Assembly (NCBI RefSeq): GCF_004342885.1
Contig: NZ_SMAB01000003.1
Coordinates: 62,001-126,000, forward strand
Direction: 5' to 3'
Length of the DNA: 64,000 nucleotides
Origin: Tepidibacillus fermentans
Lineage (GTDB): Bacteria > Bacillota > Bacilli > Tepidibacillales > Tepidibacillaceae
Each line of letters starts with the position of its first letter. Within the stretch, counting starts at the first letter, position 1. The position numbers and the translations under genes are program-made. The notes under the pieces were generated by a model. That model worked only from the letters and a program-made list of their open reading frames with translations, made no database searches and had not been told where the DNA came from. Below are positions 39,733-49,226 of the stretch, piece by piece.

Positions 39733-39984
39733 TTGGCTAGTGTTCATTTAGAAATTTCCAAAAAAGTAAATGAAAAAGTAAAAGCAATTGAAACCTATAA
39801 GAAAATGGATCAACAACGTGAGGCAATCATTGACAAATTGGTCGCAGATTATCAAGCTGGCAAACCAATCGACTTAGCTCCTCTCAACCAATGGACGCAA
39901 AAAATGAATGAGTTTGCCGTGAAAAATCAACTACCAACTAGAAAAATTGTGACGATTGAGATGTTTGAGTCTTTTATGAACTAA
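39733..39984 (+). CDS. Small DUF2533-like protein (YpbS type)
   Basis: An 83-residue, charged, mostly helical protein ending NQLPTRKIVTIEMFESFMN. The pattern NxxxxxxxxLPTRKxVTxEM resembles the Bacillus YpbS/DUF2533 family; no function is known. I choose the TTG at 39733, with GAGGTG six bases upstream; a GTG three codons earlier overlaps that site. It is divergent from comEA, and the two promoters must share about 45 bases. Confidence 0.6.
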   Translation: MASVHLEISKKVNEKVKAIETYKKMDQQREAIIDKLVADYQAGKPIDLAPLNQWTQKMNEFAVKNQLPTRKIVTIEMFESFMN

Positions 39985-40018
39985 TCGAAATAATTCGGAA
40001 TCTATTAATTATTTCGAT
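39984..40018 (+). terminator. Hairpin at the end of the DUF2533-like gene
   Basis: Perfect 12-base arms ATCGAAATAATT/AATTATTTCGAT starting at the stop codon. The U-tract is poor, so termination is inferred mainly from position. Confidence 0.55.
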
Positions 40019-40058
40019 AATATTTGAACAAATCCTTCAATCAATTCCATTTCATATA

Positions 40059-40088
40059 AAAATAGGTTTGTATATTCCAACGCGCTCC
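40059..40088 (+). repeat. Short dispersed repeat, copy B
   Basis: Matches 34954-34983 with one mismatch (CACGC versus CGCGC). The 247-base gap 39985-40231 otherwise contains only the hairpins listed. Confidence 0.75.
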
Positions 40089-40174
40089 TATTACAAATAT
40101 GAAAAACAACAAAAAAACCATTCTTTTTGTTACTCATGAAAATAAATTTTACTACGTAACAGTTAAACAGAAAT

Positions 40175-40212
40175 AAAAATAACTGCCGAGAAATTCTCGG
40201 CAGCTATTTTTG
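40175..40212 (-). terminator. Rho-independent terminator of leuS
   Basis: Minus-strand stem CTGCCGAGAATTTCTCGGCAG flanked by AAAATAG and TTATTTTTATTT, about 20 bases after the leuS stop. Confidence 0.92.
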
Positions 40213-40231
40213 TCCCATAACTTATTCCCTT

Positions 40232-42703
40232 TTATCCCACGACAATATTGACTAACTTGCCTAAAACGACGATCACTTTCTTGATTGATTTTCCTTGTGT
40301 CCATTCATTTAGACGTTCATCTGCAAGGACAAGTTTCTCAATCTCTTCTTTGCTTGAAGAGGTTGGAACCACCATTTTTCCACGAATCTTGCCATTGATT
40401 TGAATGGCGATTTCCACTTCATCAAGTACCAAATATTCTTCATTGTAGGTTGGCCACTCTTGTTGGTGAACACTAGAGTCATGCCCCATCATTTGCCACA
40501 ATTCTTCAGTGATATGTGGAGTCATTGGTGCAAGCAAGATCACCACTGTTTCAATTGCTTGTTTAAAGAGTCCCTTGTTTCCATCCTCTGGATAGCTATG
40601 AATCTTGTTGACGAACTCCATGATTGCAGAAATCGCAGTGTTGAAGTTGTTTCTTAGATCAATATCTTCCGTTACCCGTTTGATCGTAACATTGATCATC
40701 CGACGAAGTTCTTTTTCGGCATCGGTTTCGACTTTAACCTCTGGATTCGCAGTGAGGGTCTCAAGATTTTGTTGAACCATTCTCCAAACACGATTTAAGA
40801 AACGATGGCTTCCTTCTACTCCAGAATCACTCCAATCGAGGTCACGATCTGGTGGAGCCGCAAAGAGGATAAAGAGACGTCCTGTGTCAGCCCCATATTT
40901 CTCGATGATTTCATTTGGACTCACTACATTCCCTTTGGATTTTGACATCTTTGCCCCATCCTTAAGAACCATCCCTTGCGTTAATAGAGATTTAAAAGGT
41001 TCTTGGAATGAAATTAATCCTGCATCATACAATACTTTTGTAAAGAATCGTGAGTAGAGTAAATGTAGGACTGCGTGTTCAATTCCACCAATATATTCAT
41101 CAACAGGCAACCACTTATTCACTTGTTTGGAGTCAAACGGTTTGGTCTCTTCATGAGGACTTGCATATCGGAAATAGTACCAAGAAGAATCAATAAAGGT
41201 ATCCATGGTATCTGTTTCCCGATGTGCATGGCCGCCACATTTTGGACATGTAGTATGAACAAACGACTCGGATGTGGTTAATGGATTATCTTTTCCATTA
41301 AAAATCACGTCCTCTGGTAGGAGCACAGGCAACTGGTCTACTGGTACTGGTACCACGCCACATGTATCACAATAGACCATAGGAATTGGGGTACCCCAAT
41401 AACGTTGGCGTGAAATAAGCCAATCTCTTAAACGGTAAGAAACAGTTGGTTTCCCTTTCCCGATTTCTTCCAAATATTTAGCGATAGTCTGAATTGCTTC
41501 GCGGTTTGGTAAGCCATTGAAACGATCAGAATGGACAAGTGTTCCGTCTTCTGTAAAAGCTCCATCCATTTCTTCCACCGATCGTGGAAAACCTTCTTGA
41601 TTTTGAACAACAATCTTGATCGGAAGGTTATATTTCTTTGCAAATAAGAAGTCTCTCTCATCATGAGCGGGAACCCCCATAACAGCCCCTGTACCATAAT
41701 CCATCAACACATAGTTGGCTACCCAAATTGGTACATCTTCTCCTGTTAATGGATGTCTCGCATAAGAACCTGTGAAATAACCCACTTTTTCTTCTTCTGT
41801 GGAAGTCCGAGTGATTTCATTTACTTTCTTTAAGTCTTCAATAAAGTCTAGAATGGTTTGCTCATTCTCTTTCCCGGCAATCAATTGTGGAACCAACGGA
41901 TGCTCAGGTGCTAGAACCATATAGGTGACTCCATATAAGGTGTCTGGACGAGTAGTGAAAACAGAGATCTTTTTATCGTTAAGAGTTGGAACAGTAAAGA
42001 CGACTTCTGCCCCTTCACTCTTTCCAATCCAGTTGCGTTGCATCATTTTTACTTTATCTGGCCACCCATCCAATTGGTCAAGGTCTTGAAGTAACCGCTC
42101 AGCATAGTCCGTAATTTTAAAGAACCATTGATTCAGTTCTTTTTTAGTCACTTCGCTATCACAACGCCAGCACTTTCCATCTTCCACTTGTTCATTGGCG
42201 AGAACCGTATTACAAGTTGGGCACCAGTTGACTGCTGCTTGTTTTTTATAAGCTAAGCCACGCTCATAGAATAGCAAGAACAGCCATTGCGTCCATTTAT
42301 AATAGTCTGGAAGGCAAGTCCCCACATAACGATCCCAATCATAGGATACACCCAGACGCTTCTGTTCGGTGCGAATCCGCTCCATATTCTTTAATGTCCA
42401 TTCCCGTGGGTTGACCCCTCTTTGAATCGCTGCATTCTCGGCAGGAAGACCAAACGCATCTGCACCCATTGGATGAAGAACTTGATATCCTTTCATTCGT
42501 TTAAAACGAGCGATCACATCACCGATTGTATAGACGCGAACATGACCCATATGTAAACCTTCACCAGAAGGATAAGGGAATTGCTCCAGTGTATAATATT
42601 TTGGTTTTGCCATATCCTCGTTTGTCTTATTCGCATCATTTTCTTCCCAGATTTGTTGCCACTTTTTCTCAATCTTCCCAGGTTGATAAACCTGTTCACT
42701 CAT
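40232..42703 (-). CDS. leuS: Leucyl-tRNA synthetase
   Basis: Class Ia synthetase (823 residues, normal for bacteria). The HIGH-type motif is in [15 protein letters not shown] and the KMSKS loop in [12 protein letters not shown] zinc-like CPTCN...CWRC cluster and the CP1 editing domain ([29 protein letters not shown]) are present. The T-box leader and promoter upstream show leucine-tRNA-dependent control. It interrupts the yqeM-comE neighbourhood found in B. subtilis. Confidence 0.97.
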   Translation of the reverse strand: MSEQVYQPGKIEKKWQQIWEENDANKTNEDMAKPKYYTLEQFPYPSGEGLHMGHVRVYTIGDVIARFKRMKGYQVLHPMGADAFGLPAENAAIQRGVNPREWTLKNMERIRTEQKRLGVSYDWDRYVGTCLPDYYKWTQWLFLLFYERGLAYKKQAAVNWCPTCNTVLANEQVEDGKCWRCDSEVTKKELNQWFFKITDYAERLLQDLDQLDGWPDKVKMMQRNWIGKSEGAEVVFTVPTLNDKKISVFTTRPDTLYGVTYMVLAPEHPLVPQLIAGKENEQTILDFIEDLKKVNEITRTSTEEEKVGYFTGSYARHPLTGEDVPIWVANYVLMDYGTGAVMGVPAHDERDFLFAKKYNLPIKIVVQNQEGFPRSVEEMDGAFTEDGTLVHSDRFNGLPNREAIQTIAKYLEEIGKGKPTVSYRLRDWLISRQRYWGTPIPMVYCDTCGVVPVPVDQLPVLLPEDVIFNGKDNPLTTSESFVHTTCPKCGGHAHRETDTMDTFIDSSWYYFRYASPHEETKPFDSKQVNKWLPVDEYIGGIEHAVLHLLYSRFFTKVLYDAGLISFQEPFKSLLTQGMVLKDGAKMSKSKGNVVSPNEIIEKYGADTGRLFILFAAPPDRDLDWSDSGVEGSHRFLNRVWRMVQQNLETLTANPEVKVETDAEKELRRMINVTIKRVTEDIDLRNNFNTAISAIMEFVNKIHSYPEDGNKGLFKQAIETVVILLAPMTPHITEELWQMMGHDSSVHQQEWPTYNEEYLVLDEVEIAIQINGKIRGKMVVPTSSSKEEIEKLVLADERLNEWTQGKSIKKVIVVLGKLVNIVVG

Positions 42704-42724
42704 GCTGAAAACCTCCTAAAATAT

Positions 42725-43003
42725 AATAAAACCTCCCACCCCAAAGCTCAACTGCTAGGGACGAGAGGTTAGTAAAAACATTCCCGTGGTACCACCCTAA
42801 TGATATTCTCATCGTCATGATGACAATACCACTCGAGATCTTTAACGCAGATAATACGATAGAAAGTACTGATTTCCCTTCTACAGTTTAAAGGTGAGTT
42901 CACAAGCGTTGACTTATCGGTTTCCACCAAACCCGACTCTCTATCAAATCAATCATCCTGTTACTAATCCTTCTCATTACTTTTATACTAGTTCTTAATT
43001 TTA
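42725..43003 (-). promoter_or_regulatory. T-box leader (leucine) of leuS
   Basis: The minus strand carries the T-box sequence AGGGTGGTACCACGG (42784-42798), a GAGAGTCGGG/GGTGG region of stem I, and the specifier context GAACTCACC with CTC (Leu) at 42896-42898. A terminator stem with CCTCTCGTCCC and GGGGTGGGAGG arms and TTTTATT sits at about 42726-42770. Uncharged tRNA-Leu would favour the antiterminator and leuS expression. Confidence 0.93.
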
Positions 43004-43009
43004 GTTATG

Positions 43010-43039
43010 ATTATATGAAACTTTTGTACCAATTGTCAA
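43010..43039 (-). promoter_or_regulatory. Promoter of the leuS T-box transcript
   Basis: Consensus TTGACA (43034-43039) and TATAAT (43010-43015) with an 18-base spacer, between the yqeM stop and the T-box leader. Confidence 0.88.
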
Positions 43040-43046
43040 TAGTTGC

Positions 43047-43793
43047 TCATCTATGTTTTTGTGCAATATAAAAAATCCTCTCGGTCGTATCCCTAACTGG
43101 TTCTAATTGAAAATCGCCATAAGTTGTGAGAAGTTCAAATCCTGTTTCTTCTAAGAGTTGTTTCACTTTTTCAATTGGGTAGGTTTGTTGAACATGTGTT
43201 TCTTCAAACTTTTGATAACATTCATCATCTTGCTCGACAAAAAAAGTAAGCTCATGTTCCACAATCAATTGTTCCAGATCCACTGTTGTTTCCCAAATCA
43301 CGGAGATATCATCTTCGTTCCACGCAAAGGTTTGATTAGCAAATATATGAGTCAGTTTATAAGGAGAATGCAGATCAAAAACAAAAAATCCCTTCTTTTT
43401 TAGATGTTGATTCACTCGTACAAAGGTTTGTCTTAGATAATCTAAGCCAATTAGATAATTTAAGGAATCACAATATCTGATGATCAACTCTGCTTGATTT
43501 TGTAGTTCAAGTTCCCTCATGTCTTGTTGAAGAAGCGGAAACTGTAGATGTTGATCCATCATTTTATCATAAGCGATCGAAAGCATTTCTTCAGATAAAT
43601 CGATACCAATCATCTGATATCCCTTTTTTGCTAAAGGAATCGCTATACTGCCTGTACCACATCCCAAATCAATGATCTGATTCGGATTGATTTGATACTG
43701 ATCGATAATCTCTTCTGTAAATCGAATCCATTCCTCATAAGGAGCATCTTTCATCAATACGTCGTAAATATAAGCAAACCGATTATACATCAT
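43047..43793 (-). CDS. yqeM: SAM-dependent methyltransferase YqeM
   Basis: The 248-residue class I methyltransferase has the SAM-binding motif IIDLGCGTGSIAIPLAKKG and the acidic GIDLSEEML. Its substrate is unknown. YqeM is placed by its position at the end of yqeG-yqeH-aroE-yhbY-nadD-yqeK-rsfS. It overlaps cvfB by 11 bases, so translation is coupled. Confidence 0.87.
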   Translation of the reverse strand: MMYNRFAYIYDVLMKDAPYEEWIRFTEEIIDQYQINPNQIIDLGCGTGSIAIPLAKKGYQMIGIDLSEEMLSIAYDKMMDQHLQFPLLQQDMRELELQNQAELIIRYCDSLNYLIGLDYLRQTFVRVNQHLKKKGFFVFDLHSPYKLTHIFANQTFAWNEDDISVIWETTVDLEQLIVEHELTFFVEQDDECYQKFEETHVQQTYPIEKVKQLLEETGFELLTTYGDFQLEPVRDTTERIFYIAQKHR

Positions 43794-44679
43794 GATTTTC
43801 TTTTAAATATGTCCACCCTTCCTCTTGATAAACTAGACCATCCTTCATTAACTTTCCCATAGCTCGTTTAAATGCAGCTTTGCTAAGATGAAATTTTTCC
43901 ATCAATATTTCTGGGGGAGTCTTGTCCCAATAAGGCATTGCACCACCACGTTCTTTTAGATACTGCAATATTCTTTCTGCATCTTCGATTCTACCAACTT
44001 CTTTTAATGGTCTCATGGACAAGTTCACTTTTCCATCTTCGCGAATAAACGCTACTCTCGCTTCGACCTGTTCTCCTAAACGTAACTCCTTGATTTGTAC
44101 TGAACGGTGAATAAAGCCAAGATGATTTGTATCCGTTAAAACCAATGCTCCAACACTGAAATGATGAATTACAATTCCTTTTACAGTTTGGTTTTGTTTT
44201 AGAAGCTTAGTCTTGTTGTGATCGATTTCACGTTGCTTGGTTATGTATTGGTTGATCTTCAGTTCATCCACAACCAATTCTGCAAGTAGTCGCCCTTGTT
44301 TATCATAGTTAAATGTAACCAATAATCGATCACCAAGGTTCGGCCAAAGTTTTCTTTCTTTTGGTAATTCGCTGATCGGCAATAGAACGTCCTTGCCAAT
44401 ACCATTATCCAAAAAATAGCCGACCTTGGGTTGAAAACCTGTTACTTCTAGAAAGCCAACGTCCCCAAAGACTAACTTCGGTGTTTGCAGGGTAGCTGCA
44501 ATTCGACCTTTATGATCATTGTAGAGAAATACCTTTATTTCCTCACCGATTTTTAGTTCTTGTTGATTGGTTTCTGAATGATGAAGAAGAACATCTTCAT
44601 GACCATTGCTTAAAAAATAACCAAACGGCGATTCACGTTCTACTGCTAAAACCTCATATGTACCCGCTTTTAAACTCAT
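43783..44679 (-). CDS. cvfB: S1-domain RNA-binding protein CvfB
   Basis: The 298-residue protein has tandem S1/OB domains (about residues 1-65, 66-135 and 155-225) and a C-terminal winged helix (about 225-290; PPEILMEKFHLSKAAFKRAMGKLMKDGLV), the layout of CvfB/YitL, a virulence-related RNA-binding regulator in staphylococci. It lies between rsfS (overlap of four bases) and yqeM, an insertion relative to the B. subtilis operon. Confidence 0.9.
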   Translation of the reverse strand: MSLKAGTYEVLAVERESPFGYFLSNGHEDVLLHHSETNQQELKIGEEIKVFLYNDHKGRIAATLQTPKLVFGDVGFLEVTGFQPKVGYFLDNGIGKDVLLPISELPKERKLWPNLGDRLLVTFNYDKQGRLLAELVVDELKINQYITKQREIDHNKTKLLKQNQTVKGIVIHHFSVGALVLTDTNHLGFIHRSVQIKELRLGEQVEARVAFIREDGKVNLSMRPLKEVGRIEDAERILQYLKERGGAMPYWDKTPPEILMEKFHLSKAAFKRAMGKLMKDGLVYQEEGWTYLKENHDV

Positions 44680-45035
44680 TCTACGACTCCTTCTACTTCA
44701 ATGACTGGAGCGTCTCTCCATAAACGCTCTAAATTATAAAATTCCCGTTCATCTTTATGGAATACATGCACCACGACATCACCTAGATCGATCAAGACCC
44801 ATCTTGCCTGATCCATACCTTCCCAACCCTTTACTTCAATCTGCTGTTCTTCCATTTTATCTTTAATCTCATTCGCGATGGCTTGAACTTGTGTCTCTGA
44901 ATTCCCGCTACAGATGACGAAATAGTCGGCGATCACAGATAACCCTTTTATTTCAAGAACAACGACATCTTTTGCTTTTTTGTCGGAAGCAATTTTTGCG
45001 GCCAATTTCGCAATATCTAATATAGACTGTTCCAT
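44676..45035 (-). CDS. rsfS: Ribosomal silencing factor RsfS
   Basis: The 119-residue protein matches RsfS (YqeL, Iojap): VLEIKGLSVIADYFVICSGNSETQVQAIA and GWEGMDQARWVLIDLGDVVVHVFHKDEREFYNLERLW. It binds L14 on the 50S subunit and blocks subunit joining in starvation. It lies between yqeK and cvfB in the operon. Confidence 0.96.
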   Translation of the reverse strand: MEQSILDIAKLAAKIASDKKAKDVVVLEIKGLSVIADYFVICSGNSETQVQAIANEIKDKMEEQQIEVKGWEGMDQARWVLIDLGDVVVHVFHKDEREFYNLERLWRDAPVIEVEGVVE

Positions 45036-45062
45036 CTGCTTTCCTCCATTCTTTCATAGTTA

Positions 45063-45629
45063 TTATTCCTTCAATAGATCATTTCTTGCTTTTACAGTTA
45101 AGGGATATATTTTCATCTTCTTTTGAATTAAAAATTGAATCGTTCCATCAAAAGCCACTTGCAACGCTTCATCTAAATCTTGTTCAGCGATTTTCCGAAT
45201 TTCATCTACACCGGGAAACTGGCGTGATGGTTCAATATAATCAGCTAAACAAACGATTTTTTCTAACAGTGACATTTGCTCCCGTCCTGAGGTATGGTAA
45301 CGGATGGCCATGATTATTTCCTCATCCCGAATATCAAACCATTCTTGAATCACAACCGAGGCAACTGGGCCATGCCAGAGTTCTGCATTATAATCTAACA
45401 AATCTTGAGCTAATTCCTTACTTTCTCTAATCCGTTTGGCTAACTCTTCTTTTGGCCAAAATTTGGTAAAGTCATGAAGAATCCCAGCAATTACTGCTTT
45501 GGATGAGTCCGCTTGATAAATTTGTGCTAAGCGTTTGGCTGTATCAGCCACGCCAAGTGAGTGGATATAACGATGTTCAGTTACCTCTTTTTTTAACTCT
45601 GCTTTTAAATACTCTAGATCAATCTTCAT
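45063..45629 (-). CDS. yqeK: HD-domain phosphohydrolase YqeK (Ap4A hydrolase type)
   Basis: The 188-residue HD-domain protein shows HRYIHSLGVADTAKRLAQIY, GILHDFTKFW (HD pair) and YHTSGREQMSLLEKIVCLADYIEPSR. YqeK proteins hydrolyse symmetrical diadenosine tetraphosphate. It overlaps nadD by 11 bases; both deal with nucleotides, which fits coupled expression. Confidence 0.94.
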   Translation of the reverse strand: MKIDLEYLKAELKKEVTEHRYIHSLGVADTAKRLAQIYQADSSKAVIAGILHDFTKFWPKEELAKRIRESKELAQDLLDYNAELWHGPVASVVIQEWFDIRDEEIIMAIRYHTSGREQMSLLEKIVCLADYIEPSRQFPGVDEIRKIAEQDLDEALQVAFDGTIQFLIQKKMKIYPLTVKARNDLLKE

Positions 45630-46212
45630 ATAAATGGTTCTCCTTTATATATTGTTCCACAGCAACAGGAACGAGATAACGGAGTGGTCTGCCTTCCTTT
45701 ACCCAATGACGAATTAAAGTTGAGGAAATCTCTAATTGTGGCATTGGAATGATTTTCACTTGATCGATAATTTGTTTTTCCCTTTCCGTACGAGGAACCA
45801 AAGAATAACCAGGCCGCGGTAAGCCGATAAATTGAATCAGTGATAATAATTCCTCAATCCCGTACCATTTTGGCAAATACTGAATCATATCTCCACCAAT
45901 AATGAAAGAAAAAGAAATATCTGGATATCTTGATTGCAGTTCCTTTATCGTTTCTAAAGTATAAGAAGGGCCATTTCGTTCCAATTCAATCGTGCATAGC
46001 CGATATTGAGGTTCATTCTGAATTGCTCTTTTTACCATTTCTATTCTCTGATCAGCTGATGTAATCGATCGACTTTGCTTATGGGGTGGGATATAGGCTG
46101 GCATGAACCAAATTTCATCTAATCCCCCATAAAAAAGAGATTGATCAGCCATGATGAAATGGACAATATGAAGCGGATCAAAGGTTCCTCCAAGTATCCC
46201 TACTTTTTTCAT
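45619..46212 (-). CDS. nadD: Nicotinate-nucleotide adenylyltransferase NadD
   Basis: The 197-residue enzyme attaches AMP to nicotinate mononucleotide in NAD synthesis. The nucleotidyltransferase motif GGTFDPLHIVH is at the N-terminus, and ISSTLIRHWVKEGRPLRYLVP (the ISxTxxR motif) near the end. It lies three bases from yhbY and overlaps yqeK. Confidence 0.96.
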   Translation of the reverse strand: MKKVGILGGTFDPLHIVHFIMADQSLFYGGLDEIWFMPAYIPPHKQSRSITSADQRIEMVKRAIQNEPQYRLCTIELERNGPSYTLETIKELQSRYPDISFSFIIGGDMIQYLPKWYGIEELLSLIQFIGLPRPGYSLVPRTEREKQIIDQVKIIPMPQLEISSTLIRHWVKEGRPLRYLVPVAVEQYIKENHLYED

Positions 46213-46214
46213 CG

Positions 46215-46511
46215 TTACCTCGGCAATTCAATTGTTTTATTCTCTTTCGATTCTTTATAGAGCACGATCGTATGACCAATAATCTGAACAAGCTCTGCAT
46301 TTGTTCCCTTCACAATGGCATCTGCCGCTTCATCTGTTTCTTCCAAACTATTTTTTAGAACAGAAACCTTGATCAATTCTCGAGCTTCAAGTGCTTCATT
46401 GATTTGGTTAATCATATTCTCGTTTACTCCACCTTTTCCTACTTGGAAGATGGGATCAAGATGATGAGCTAATGAACGTAAGTACCTTTTTTGTTTTCCT
46501 GTTAACATCAA
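46215..46511 (-). CDS. yhbY: CRM-domain ribosome assembly protein YhbY (YqeI)
   Basis: The 98-residue protein is a single CRM RNA-binding domain: LTGKQKRYLRSLAHHLDPIFQVGKGGVNENM with the GxxG motif, typical of YhbY proteins that associate with pre-50S particles. It overlaps aroE by four bases. Confidence 0.95.
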   Translation of the reverse strand: MMLTGKQKRYLRSLAHHLDPIFQVGKGGVNENMINQINEALEARELIKVSVLKNSLEETDEAADAIVKGTNAELVQIIGHTIVLYKESKENKTIELPR

Positions 46512-47368
46512 TTTCTTCCTTTCTCATTTATAGATTCAATAACCTTCTTTTTCATATAGGAAGGATCAGGTGTCACACCTGTCCATTTTTCAAAGGCAAT
46601 AACCCCTTGATAAACAAACATCCCAAGTCCTGAATGAACGGATGCTCCCTGAGACCTGGCATCATGGATGAGTTTTGTCTCTAAGGGATTGTAAATAATA
46701 TCACTGACAAGTTGATGAGGCTGAATCCATTCTTTGTCAATTAACGATTGGTCGATATTGGGTGACATCCCAATCGAAGTCGTGTTTACAATAATATCTG
46801 CTTCTTTCACACCTTTTTCAATTTGTTCCATTGGTAATACTTCTGTTTTTGCATAATGTTCCAAGTCTTTCCGCAAAATATGAGCTTTATTTTGGTCTCG
46901 ATTGATAATGGATAATTGCTCAATCGGTGTATTAGCCAATGTATAACCAATCGCTCTCGCTGCACCACCAGCTCCAATCATCAGTACTCTTTTTCCTTTT
47001 AACTGGACATCCGTTTCTTCCACCAATGAACGAAGATACCCTTCTCCATCCGTGTTATATCCAATTAACTGACCCTTATCGTTTACGATTGTATTCACCG
47101 CGCCAATTCGTTTAGCTTCTTCCGAAATTTGATCCAGATACTTCATCACGTTAACCTTATGAGGAATGGTTACATTGAACCCCTTGATGTTTAATGCTCT
47201 CATACCTTCGATTGCTTCTTTTAAATACTCGGTTAAGACATCAAAAGCTAAATAAGTGTAATTTAATCCCAATTTTTGAAACATAGCATTATGCATCTGT
47301 GGCGATCTAGAATGAGATACAGGGTGACCGATTAGTCCAATCAATTGTGTTTGACTATCAACTTCCAT
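46508..47368 (-). CDS. aroE: Shikimate dehydrogenase AroE
   Basis: The 286-residue enzyme reduces 3-dehydroshikimate with NADPH. Motifs: GHPVSHSRSPQMHNAMF, GFNVTIPHKVNVM (catalytic Lys), AVNTIVND and the dinucleotide loop MIGAGGAARAIGY. Several in-frame starts exist between 47368 and 47383; the ATG at 47366-47368 has a GGGAG site at usable spacing. It follows yqeH. Confidence 0.95.
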   Translation of the reverse strand: MEVDSQTQLIGLIGHPVSHSRSPQMHNAMFQKLGLNYTYLAFDVLTEYLKEAIEGMRALNIKGFNVTIPHKVNVMKYLDQISEEAKRIGAVNTIVNDKGQLIGYNTDGEGYLRSLVEETDVQLKGKRVLMIGAGGAARAIGYTLANTPIEQLSIINRDQNKAHILRKDLEHYAKTEVLPMEQIEKGVKEADIIVNTTSIGMSPNIDQSLIDKEWIQPHQLVSDIIYNPLETKLIHDARSQGASVHSGLGMFVYQGVIAFEKWTGVTPDPSYMKKKVIESINEKGRN

Positions 47369-47390
47369 CTCCATCTCCCTCAATTCCTGT

Positions 47391-48503
47391 TTAAATTAAA
47401 GCCTCCCGAAGGTGGACACCAATCCCTTTTGGTACATAAATGTCAATCGTCGTCGGTTCACCATCAACAGCGACCCATCCTAAACCAGAGATAACAATAT
47501 CCACCTTATTACGACCTGTAAATCGAAAACTATGTTTGGTCAATGGTGGCAGTTGGTTTGCTTCCTTAAGTGTTGGAGGTTGAAGTAATTCACCAAGATG
47601 TTTTTGATAAATTTCATCGGCATTTACTCTCTTCGTTCGATGAATTGGAATGGCATTGGCTAAATAGCAGACAAAATTGTTCTTTGTTTCCCCTACTTGA
47701 TCAATTCGGGCTAAACCGCCCCAAAATAAAGTTTGATCGCCTTTTAATTGGTATACCTTTGGCTTTACCGTTTTGTTTGGGATAATCGCTTTTAATGATT
47801 TCGGATCGACCCATTCGCTAAAACGTTTATGATTGACAATTCCTGGTGTATCGATCATATCAGTTCCATCAATGAAAGGGATTCGCACCACATTTAAGGT
47901 CGTTCCAGGATATCTCGATGTGGTAAGTGCAAAATGTTCATGTTTTCCTTTAATTATTGAAATTATGCGATTAATAAAAGATGATTTTCCTACATTTGTA
48001 GCTCCAACGACAAACACATCGCGTTTTCCTTTTTCTCGTTCTAAATAACGAATCACATCGAGTAAACCAATATTTTTTTCAGCACTCACAAGAAAAATTT
48101 CTTCGGGATAAAGTCCGTGTTCATTCACATATTTTTTTAACCAATGTTTGATTTTTTGATGATTCACTGATTTTGGGAACAAGTCAATTTTATTTGCAAC
48201 AAGAATATAAGGATTTTTACCGATAAATCGTGGCAAACCCGCGATTAAGGTTCCATCAATGTCAAAAAGATCCACAATTTGTACTACAAAACTATCTGTG
48301 TTTCCAATGGAATGAAGAATTTCTAAAAATTCATCCTCATCCATTTGAAGCGGAATCACTTCATTATAGTTTTTTATCCGAAAGCAACGTTGACAAATTT
48401 TATGTTCTTTTTCTAATGCAGATGGTGGGATATACCCCACTTTTGTTGGGTCTGTTGTTTGAAGTGTGGCGCCACACCCTTCACAATATTTGATTTCTGT
48501 CAT
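47391..48503 (-). CDS. yqeH: Circularly permuted GTPase YqeH
   Basis: Ribosome-assembly GTPase for the 30S subunit. The 370-residue protein opens with a zinc finger (YCEGCGATLQTTDPTKVGYIPPS, ICQRCFRI), then permuted G motifs: G4 ANKIDLFP before G1 GATNVGKSSFIN and G3 IDTPGI. This order is the hallmark of the YqeH family. The C-terminal region should bind RNA. It starts next to the yqeG stop. Confidence 0.96.
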   Translation of the reverse strand: MTEIKYCEGCGATLQTTDPTKVGYIPPSALEKEHKICQRCFRIKNYNEVIPLQMDEDEFLEILHSIGNTDSFVVQIVDLFDIDGTLIAGLPRFIGKNPYILVANKIDLFPKSVNHQKIKHWLKKYVNEHGLYPEEIFLVSAEKNIGLLDVIRYLEREKGKRDVFVVGATNVGKSSFINRIISIIKGKHEHFALTTSRYPGTTLNVVRIPFIDGTDMIDTPGIVNHKRFSEWVDPKSLKAIIPNKTVKPKVYQLKGDQTLFWGGLARIDQVGETKNNFVCYLANAIPIHRTKRVNADEIYQKHLGELLQPPTLKEANQLPPLTKHSFRFTGRNKVDIVISGLGWVAVDGEPTTIDIYVPKGIGVHLREALI

Positions 48504-49025
48504 TCATTTATCCCCCCAAGGTATCATTTTCCGACGTTTTAGCCAATTCATGATTCTCCGTTCAATCGCTCGGTTAATTTTTGTCCCGAGCTTTTCTTTA
48601 GGTGAAATCGGTACAACCAGAATGGTATATAACCCCATCCGATTCCCGCCAAAAACATCAGTTAATAATTGATCACCAATCACAACTGTTTCTTCTACAG
48701 TAGATTGAAGTCGTTCAAGTGCCAGTTTAAATGCTCGTTTTGTTGGTTTTTTCGCCTGATGAATATATGGAACCGTTAAGGAATCAGCAAACTCTGATAC
48801 CCTTGTTCGATTATTATTCGACACAATGATGACTTTAAAGCCCATCTCCTGCAAATCATCTAACCATTTGACTAATTTCGGAGTATAGTACGGTGAGTCT
48901 GCTTCTACTAATGTATTATCAAGATCGGTAATGATCGTAGTTACACCACGTTTTTTAAGGGCCACAAGATCAATATGATAAATGGATTGAACATATAAGT
49001 CAGGTACAAAATAATTTAACAGCAC
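48504..49025 (-). CDS. yqeG: HAD-superfamily phosphatase YqeG
   Basis: The 173-residue protein has the HAD motif ITDLDNTLVEAD (two catalytic Asp), VIIVSNNNRTRV and VVIGDQLLTDVFGGNRMGL. It is a HAD IIIA phosphatase of uncertain substrate. Start at the GTG 49023-49025, with AAGGAG eight bases upstream. First gene of the yqeG-yqeM operon, divergent from the CorC-like gene across about 200 bases. Confidence 0.93.
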   Translation of the reverse strand: MLLNYFVPDLYVQSIYHIDLVALKKRGVTTIITDLDNTLVEADSPYYTPKLVKWLDDLQEMGFKVIIVSNNNRTRVSEFADSLTVPYIHQAKKPTKRAFKLALERLQSTVEETVVIGDQLLTDVFGGNRMGLYTILVVPISPKEKLGTKINRAIERRIMNWLKRRKMIPWGDK

Positions 49026-49226
49026 AAACAAAACTCCTTAAGAAAAGTATAAGTCAATATTATCTAATATCGGCAATAACTATACCATATTTATCCTTTG
49101 GTCTGCAATTTAAGATCGGTTTTAAAGCAAATTTTATAGGCATGATTTTTAACTTTTTATCTACACTAAGTAGTAACTACAAATGGAATCTACTATTTTT
49201 TGGTATCAGCTATAGAGGGTGGTTTT

